This document shows positions 58,401 to 64,000 of a stretch of DNA of 64,000 nucleotides, piece by piece. The notes under the pieces are model-generated. The model was not told the origin of the DNA. It searched no databases and worked only from the letters and a program-made list of their open reading frames with translations. Both the position numbers and the translations under genes were made by a program. How positions within the stretch are numbered: the first letter of the stretch is position 1; each line of letters begins with the position of its first letter. Source of the DNA: Antedon mediterranea (lineage: Eukaryota; Echinodermata; Crinoidea; Comatulida; Antedonidae); contig NC_092670.1 of assembly GCF_964355755.1 (NCBI RefSeq), positions 15,871,201-15,935,200 of the forward strand. Direction: 5' to 3'.

Positions 58401-61400
58401 TTAATAATTTCAGTTCAATCAAAAAAATCATTTTAAAACACAGTGAGGCATAGGAAAATCATTTCAAAACACAGTGAGGCATAGGAAAATCATTTCAAAA
58501 CACAGTGAGGCATAGGAAAATCATTTCAAAACACAGTGAGGCATAGGAAAATCTTTTCAAAACACAGTGAGGCATAGGAAAATCATTTCAAAACACAGTG
58601 AGGCATAGGAAAATCATTTCAAAACACAGTGAGGCATAGGAAAATCATTTCAAAACACAGTGAGGCATAGGAACATCTTTCAAAACACAGTGAGGCATAG
58701 GAAAACCTTTTAATTTAATTTTCATCGATCTGCAGAATAAATTTTTTTTTTATTTCCCACACATATACGTAAACAACAATAAAAGTCACCGAAATTGTGC
58801 GGAAAGGGCAATAGAAAATGTTCTCTGTATGAAACCATGGACCATGATGTAACCAGCACTTTAATTATGAAGATTGATGATTTTCATTAGAATTATTTAA
58901 TACAGTACAAAAACTGTCATGAACTGAAGAAATTCTATAAAATGGTTACCATTTTACGAGAAAAAGTGATTATAACAACAAATTACTCAGAACAAAGTCT
59001 CGAGAAGGAACATTAAAAATTGAAATGAAATATTAAATGATAATATTGTTATAATATAGTACAAAATATGGCAGGGGGATCGTTAAAAATACCCAACCTA
59101 CTCATTAATCATAAATATCATCTATGTATTGACGTCTATTACACAATAATTGCAATCTTACAATATTACAGAATACATACAATACACAAAGGAATACTGA
59201 TCCTATAAAATGAGAATATTTTATTGCAGAAATTGGAGATATGAACAGGAGTTGGCGAGTCTGCTATGGAAGATAGAGTTTAATGAGATTAGCTTTGGCA
59301 GATCAACTTGGCCTAAGCATGCTAGCAGTAAGGTTAGTCGATGCTGGACAATGTTTATTCACCAGGGTTAAAATACGAGCTTATCTCAATACGTGTGTGG
59401 ACATGCAGACATAGATGGAGAAGCGTTTCTTTATTTCATTCATTTCATTTCATTAAATTAAAACGAAAAGGTACAAGAAAACAATATTAACTGAAGGAAC
59501 TGAGGATAACCCAAGAAAATTTAAGAACAATGCCATATACATGGCTGCAGTCGCGTGCTCAAATTTGAGTCACTGTTTACCGACCGACCATCCGACCGAC
59601 ATAGTGAGCTGTATAGTCGCGAGTCGCGTTGCACACGACTAAAAAAACTTATCAAACGAAACATGCATGATCTAATTACGAAAGCATAAAACTAAATATT
59701 CTAGTAGTGAAACGAGCTATTTTATTTTATGCGCAGTACCACAATTTGTTTTTTCATGCAAAATAAATAAAACAACCACATCAATAAATGTCCTATATAA
59801 TCATACTAATTATGTGATTATTCTATATTACTTATTTCCAAGTTATCCGTATCACAATGCGTCATAGATGTATAGAAACATCAATATTGTTTACAAATAG
59901 GGCTAATGACGGTAATTAAACCGTGTTAGCTAAAGGCTGATCATGTGATTACGAAACATCATCCATGATAAACACAAAACGAGAAAAACATGCTTGAAGC
60001 TATACATTCACACTGGTTCTGTTTCATGGAACTGAATTGGTCGCCGTTTCGTAAATTAATTGGAAAGCATATTGTAATTATTGAAAAGCGCCGTGTGAAT
60101 GTCGCTTTAGTCATGAAATCTAAACTAAATGTATTTAAGCTATATTATGAAATAAAGATGTTTTCTTTTCAGCTTAGTTTAGTTTCACACGACAGTAATG
60201 ACACGCAGCATACGACAGATGATATGTTACGTATCAATCAGAGCTACGCCAGAGCGGGAATGTATCGTGGTACAATGGTTGCCATGCGACCAGTTAACAA
60301 GAAAGCAATAGACGTTACAAGAGCTGTACGAAAGGAACTAAAAGTTGTACGTAAAGAAGTTTAGTAGACATTTCTAAATAGCATCTGTTTGGTGGTTTAC
60401 GAGTTTTCAATTCTACCAGAACTACAAGGCAATTTGGCATAACATGAACATTTCTAGCTCAAGTACAACTGTTTACTTGATACTTACTTACTTGATAGCT
60501 TGACCCTTTATTCCTGGGGGAAGGGTCCTCAGTCTTCTATTAAAAGATGCCACTGATGGTGCAGAGACAACTTTAGGCTTTAGTAAATTCGATAACTCGG
60601 TTTCCAAAAATTGCTTTTCAACATTTGTTATATTGTACTTTGTCACTGTTCTTCTGATGAAGACGCATTGCCGTCTTTGACGGATACTTAGTATCAGTCT
60701 ATAAAGAAATTAAATAAAAATTATTTTTTTTATATTTTAGATACGAGATCTACGTCATCCTAACATCACATCATTTATTGGTGCATGTATTGAAGCACCA
60801 AACACGTTTATTGTCACGGAGTACTGCAGTAAAGGCTGTCTTCAGGTACGAATACGATACAAGTAAACTGTACTCTACCATTACAGACAAATTCCATTAT
60901 ATCGCAATAATGTAATAAACTATTTGTAGGCCTTTGTATCTGTATATTTTAATCATACTTTGTGGAAGCAGTTTATTTTGTAATTTCCAAAATGGAACTG
61001 TTATTTCTTCAGTATTCTCACGTACGATGGTGGCTTGTTACACCATCACTGTATCAGAAATGAACAATAGGTACACGTTTACGTCTTTTATACCGTATTC
61101 ATTACGTAACCATTCCTTATTACGCATAACGAAATTCGGCCGATGAAAAATTCTTACGGTACTATAATAATTCATATTCCAATGATCAGCTTTTTCTCAT
61201 AATCATGTTTTGGAAAGAGGAATATTTCAATTCTAAAAGTTTTTTTTTGTTTTTTTTTTCATATTCAGGATATTTTGGGAAATGACGACATTAAGCTGGA
61301 TGACATGTTTAAAGCGTCGCTGATTGCTGATGTTGTCAAGGTAACACACATTACGTCATTTCACCTTTGTAATGTTTATGGACATAGGAGATACTTATAC

Positions 61401-62696
61401 TTATTTTCTCTTGAACTTTATTTTATTATAAGGGCATGACATATCTACACGCGAGCGAGATAAAATCACATGGTAATTTGAAATCGGCGAATTGTGTGGT
61501 GGACAGTCGATGGATTCTGAAAATAACTGACTTTGGCCTGCACAGCTTTACAGCTGGAGAAAAGAAAGACGATTACGGCGAGCATGCGCAATATGAAGGT
61601 AGGCTACGTATCTCAGTTTCCATTTTCGGGTCATCAGATTTTTCTTTTCAGTAACATTTCTGAATTTATGCACATATGAATGAATGAATAAAAATCTAGC
61701 CTCTGTTGCTATTCTTCTTTACTATTTCTGATTTGTGCTTTAGATATGTTGTGGAAAGCGCCGGAGTTGTTACGCAAGCCCCATGCTCCACCAGAGGGTT
61801 CGCCAAAAGGCGATGTGTACTCATTTGGCATTTTACTTTATGAAATAACACTACGGGATGGACCATTTGGCAACAGTCGATTTAGTCCACCAGGTACAGT
61901 ACTTATAATAATGATTTACTTATAGATTGCATTATATTAATAATAACAGGATTTTTATAGCGCACATACCACTCAAGAGTGCTCAAGGCGCATTTAAAAA
62001 AATAAAAAACAAATCATACAAATGCCTGACAAACAAAATGCAATTTCTTTGGAGGGTCCCCATCCGTTGTCGTTCTGTCGCGGTCCCGGACGCGATTTTT
62101 TTTTTCGTACATAAGTTGTCCCGGACCCCTACCTAGGTGACCAAACAAAGGAGCAGGATACACATTTGCCTTGCCACAGACGACCGGGTGCTCAGAGACA
62201 ACAACCAAGACAGAGGCACCCCAAAGATAATGCTGGCCAGGAAAAAGTATACTATACAATACTAAGTCTAGAACTTTAAGAAACCTCATGATTTCCATAT
62301 ACCTTAATGAATAAATGTGTAACATTCTACTGCAGTAATGTTCTGTCGTTCTACACTATTTATATATTCATTGTAATCATTGCCTTTCATTAAATGCAAT
62401 TTGTTTACAAATAATAATAAGTTTATGACAGATACTTACATTACAATAAAAAACTGTTTAATCATTCAGCATCGTTCTTTTACTTCTACTGTTTGATTAT
62501 GTTACTTTGCAGAAATAATTCAGAAAGTAGAGTTCCCTCTAGACAACACCAATCCATTTCGACCAAATATCATGGTGATTGGAGAATGCCCTGAATGCAT
62601 ACTGAAAACCATGCAAGAGTGTTGGCACGAAGATCCTGAAAAAAGACCAGATTTCAAATCTATCAAGACCAAACTACGCACTCTACAGAAAGGAAT
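52425..62696 (+). CDS. receptor-type guanylate cyclase (natriuretic-peptide-receptor-like), first 14 coding exons, cut by the right edge
   Basis: Single-pass receptor that makes cGMP on ligand binding. Exons: 52425-52820, 53197-53503, 53744-53890, 54301-54503, 55059-55194, 55738-55874, 57333-57517, 59230-59332, 60173-60346, 60741-60845, 61269-61340, 61433-61598, 61744-61893, 62513-62696. All phases agree, giving 821 residues. The ATG is supported by an in-frame TGA at 52401 in the same exon, which follows an acceptor at 52386. Signal peptide, residues 1 to about 22; ligand-binding (ANF-receptor) domain to about 470; juxtamembrane Cys pair in [12 protein letters not shown]; membrane span about 485-502; kinase-homology domain about 510-821. 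The last is a pseudokinase, as in the family: VAMR577 for VAIK, HGN668-670 for HRD, DFG kept at 688-690. The dimerisation helix and cyclase domain are not in the window. It could equally be Gyc76C-like or egg-peptide-receptor-like. Confidence 0.93.
52962..53097. mobile_element. foldback element in intron 1 of the receptor cyclase
   Basis: Near-perfect long inverted repeat: left arm atcgcaaatagcac, gtgggaagggtttgg, aaaacgtcac; right arm gtgacgttttcttccaaatc, cttcccacc, gttatttgcgat. The arms of about 55-60 bp are separated by a short loop (around acaaacaacaaacca). The transcript would form a strong hairpin. Typical MITE structure, and unrelated in sequence to families A-E. Confidence 0.8.
54525..54727. 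mobile_element. MITE family A copy 18 bp after the exon 4 donor of the receptor cyclase
   Basis: TTAA at 54521-54524, then agcgtggttcccactagc; right end 'cgctagtggtaaccaagc', then TTAA at 54728-54731. It is the longest copy of the family in the window and carries extra central sequence ('aagtgctgaaaacatcccag'). Confidence 0.85.
56410..57250. repeat. 78-bp tandem array, about 11 copies, in intron 6 of the receptor cyclase
   Basis: Unit includes 'cttatactagcaaacattgg', 'agacttttattgccagactt' and 'aaagtttgctagtgtagact'. Each unit contains the inverted pair gtttgctagt and actagcaaac. The array ends about 80 bp before exon 7. The phrase agtttgctagtgtagactga resembles the end of MITE family B (agtttgatagtgtagacaga). 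Confidence 0.9.
57518..58431. other. intron 7 sequence, no further exon seen
   Basis: Unique-looking AT-rich intron sequence before the 31-bp array. The 60-codon frame at 57952-58134 is not splice-compatible with the receptor and is ignored. Confidence 0.5.
58432..58707. repeat. 31-bp minisatellite, about 9 copies, in intron 7 of the receptor cyclase
   Basis: Unit 'aaaatcatttcaaaacacag' then tgaggcatagg, nearly identical throughout. The edge copies carry small changes (cattttaaaa, gaacatcttt). Confidence 0.9.
59578..59645 (-). repeat. inverted copy of the 'cactatgtcggtcgg' repeat block
   Basis: 'gaccatccgaccgacatagt' with gagctgtatagtcgcgagtc is, in reverse complement, the phrase found near 130 and 771. 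It lies in intron 8 and links the far-left repeat block with this intron. Confidence 0.55.
62085..62140. repeat. MITE family D, left-end fragment in intron 13
   Basis: 'acgcgatttttttttttcgt' and 'acataagttgtcccggaccc' match the left end of the element at 13118. The upstream 'aaaatgcaatttctttgg' also resembles sequence before that copy. Confidence 0.55.
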
Positions 62697-63045
62697 GTAA
62701 GTACAGGACTTAAGCCGTCGCGTGATCTGCAACGAGTACAAAGTAACGACATCAATTCAAATTCTCATTCGTAATTTAATTACAACTACGATGGCCTCAC
62801 AAATGCATAGATAGCATCCAACTTATATTATTATAAAACAGGCTTACTTTGTATTAATAGTAGCATATTAATTAGAAGCAGACGGACACTAATTCAGTAC
62901 GTACTACAATTTATATATATATATATATATATATAAACACATTAGGCAATGAACATTAATTCGAAACCGCCCGGTGATATACTGAAATTTAATTAATTAA
63001 TTTGAAACGATAAAGATGAGGAAATCTGTGAGAATGAGAAAAAGT
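62697..63045. other. start of intron 14 of the receptor cyclase; (at)n microsatellite
   Basis: Follows the donor gtaagt at 62697. It contains a ta dinucleotide run at 62912-62935. No further exon of the receptor is recognisable up to the window edge. Confidence 0.6.
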
Positions 63046-63117
63046 CGCCCCAACCGAGACTCGAACTCGGACCGCCTGCTTGATATGCAGATGTCCTAAC
63101 CATTAGACCACTGGGGC
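63046..63117 (-). tRNA. tRNA gene, apparent anticodon AUC (Asp codon GAU), no intron
   Basis: A 72-nt cloverleaf with every stem paired: acceptor GCCCCAG with TTGGGGC, D-stem GTCT with GGAC (one T-G pair), D-loop with GG, anticodon stem TCTGC with GCAGG (one T-G pair), 4-base variable loop, T-stem CCGAG with CTCGG, T-loop TTCGAGT. Discriminator base G. The anticodon loop ATATCAA has T33 and places ATC at 34-36. A TTTTT Pol III terminator follows within five bases. The standard Asp anticodon is GUC, so identity is uncertain, although G73 fits Asp. It lies antisense in intron 14 of the receptor cyclase, and structural integrity argues for a real gene or a young copy. Confidence 0.8.
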
Positions 63118-64000
63118 TTTCATGGTATTGTTCAAACTCGATTGGATAGCGACTCTTTAACATTCTCGGCGTGGTACGGCGGAACAGCACTAGTCCTCAG
63201 TTGTACGCACGCGCATATATATATATATATTTGCACAAAAATAACTAGTTTCTGAAATTACCTTCCACAAAGCGGTTTTGCTGCGGTACCGTGATTGCTA
63301 CTAATTTGAAAGGCGTTGCGTTACAGTCGTCAACTTGATCATGTACGACGTTTTTTTCTCTTCTTTTCAGAGTTTCAACCATTTTTGCGCTTGTCGGCAT
63401 ACGCGTTTTCTTGGCGATTTATGAACGCGTTTTAAATGTTTTGGTGTATTTTGTTCGCCATCCTGTTTCTATGTTCACGTTTTCAACAAATTAATAGTTT
63501 CATATTATTGTCCCAGTTTTCTAATAATACATGTTTGTCTCGTTTACCTTAAAGTAATATATTCAGACAAGATGACACACGTAATACTGTCAAACAACGG
63601 TAAAGTCCACAATGAATTATATTAATGTAAACTATATTGAATGTTTATCAGAATATACAAAACAATATTATATAATATATACATGTGGAACGCTTCTCAT
63701 GTTGTAACTCTTACTTTTTATCTTGAGCATGTTACAATACTTCATAGTCTGTATTCATTTAGGCCTATATCTTTGAATATATTTAATTTGAAAAATGACT
63801 AGATAAACATTCATGACGTCATCAGTGGTCTCATTAACTCTATGCAACCTAAACAAATACAATTCATAACAAGAAACATCTTCCATATTTTCAAATCTTG
63901 TTCTAATTCGAAAAGTGTAGACACATATATTCAAAAGCTTGCTTTGTAACTGCCTTATTATCTTATCTAATTTATCTTTGTCTGCTTTCTTATGATAAAA
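63118..64000. other. remainder of intron 14, no exon seen
   Basis: AT-rich with an (at)n run at about 63215-63230. Neither the dimerisation segment nor the cyclase catalytic motifs of the receptor can be found on the plus strand here, so those exons lie to the right of the window. Confidence 0.55.

Noticed and set aside
60934-61146. 70-codon plus-strand frame between receptor exons
   Set aside because: Lies in intron 10 and is not needed: exons 10 and 11 join in phase and give continuous kinase-homology sequence.
62014-62325. 103-codon minus-strand frame near 62.1 kb
   Set aside because: Antisense to a MITE family D fragment. The shared peptide with the frame at 12980-13273 reflects the repeat, not a gene.

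Overview
The window is animal nuclear DNA: spliced genes with GT-AG introns, AT-rich non-coding sequence, and many dispersed repeats, short inverted-repeat elements (MITEs), SINEs and minisatellites. There are no bacterial operons and no CRISPR array. The gene set (a membrane diacylglycerol lipase, an alpha-2,8-type sialyltransferase and a natriuretic-peptide-type receptor guanylate cyclase), together with the frequent 'aggcctag' words near genes, suggests an invertebrate deuterostome, most likely an echinoderm. That placement is inference.

Layout. 1-3640 is a repeat block whose core (1010-2990) is an array of nested palindromes. 4750-10046 (minus strand) holds a complete DAGLB-type diacylglycerol lipase: 11 coding exons joining in frame to about 673 residues, close to the vertebrate length. 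10.5-15.6 kb is intergenic with one long MITE. 15664-18030 (plus) is the 3' part of a sialyltransferase gene with motifs L, S, III and VS; the intron before its main exon carries a MITE remnant and a decayed LINE end. 18-52 kb has no convincing gene. It holds a 37-bp minisatellite (19972-20835), tRNA-derived SINE copies, a decayed LINE C-terminus (25310-25470), a 5S-rRNA-derived SINE (29465-29775), clusters of two MITE families and an 18-bp minisatellite (49735-50335). 52425-62696 (plus) is the first 14 coding exons (821 residues) of a receptor guanylate cyclase: signal peptide, ligand-binding domain, one membrane span and kinase-homology domain. The catalytic cyclase domain must lie beyond the right edge. 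A tRNA gene (63046-63117, minus) sits in the last intron.

The genes do not form an operon-like unit. Lipase, sialyltransferase and receptor cyclase are independent neighbours, although all three act in membranes (endocannabinoid lipid synthesis, Golgi glycan capping, cGMP signalling). I see no sign of a wholly new system. The points that most deserve a second look are the missing canonical catalytic histidine in the DAGLB-type lipase, the tRNA with an apparent AUC anticodon, MITEs lying directly beside splice sites, and minisatellites that look derived from, or seeded by, MITE ends.
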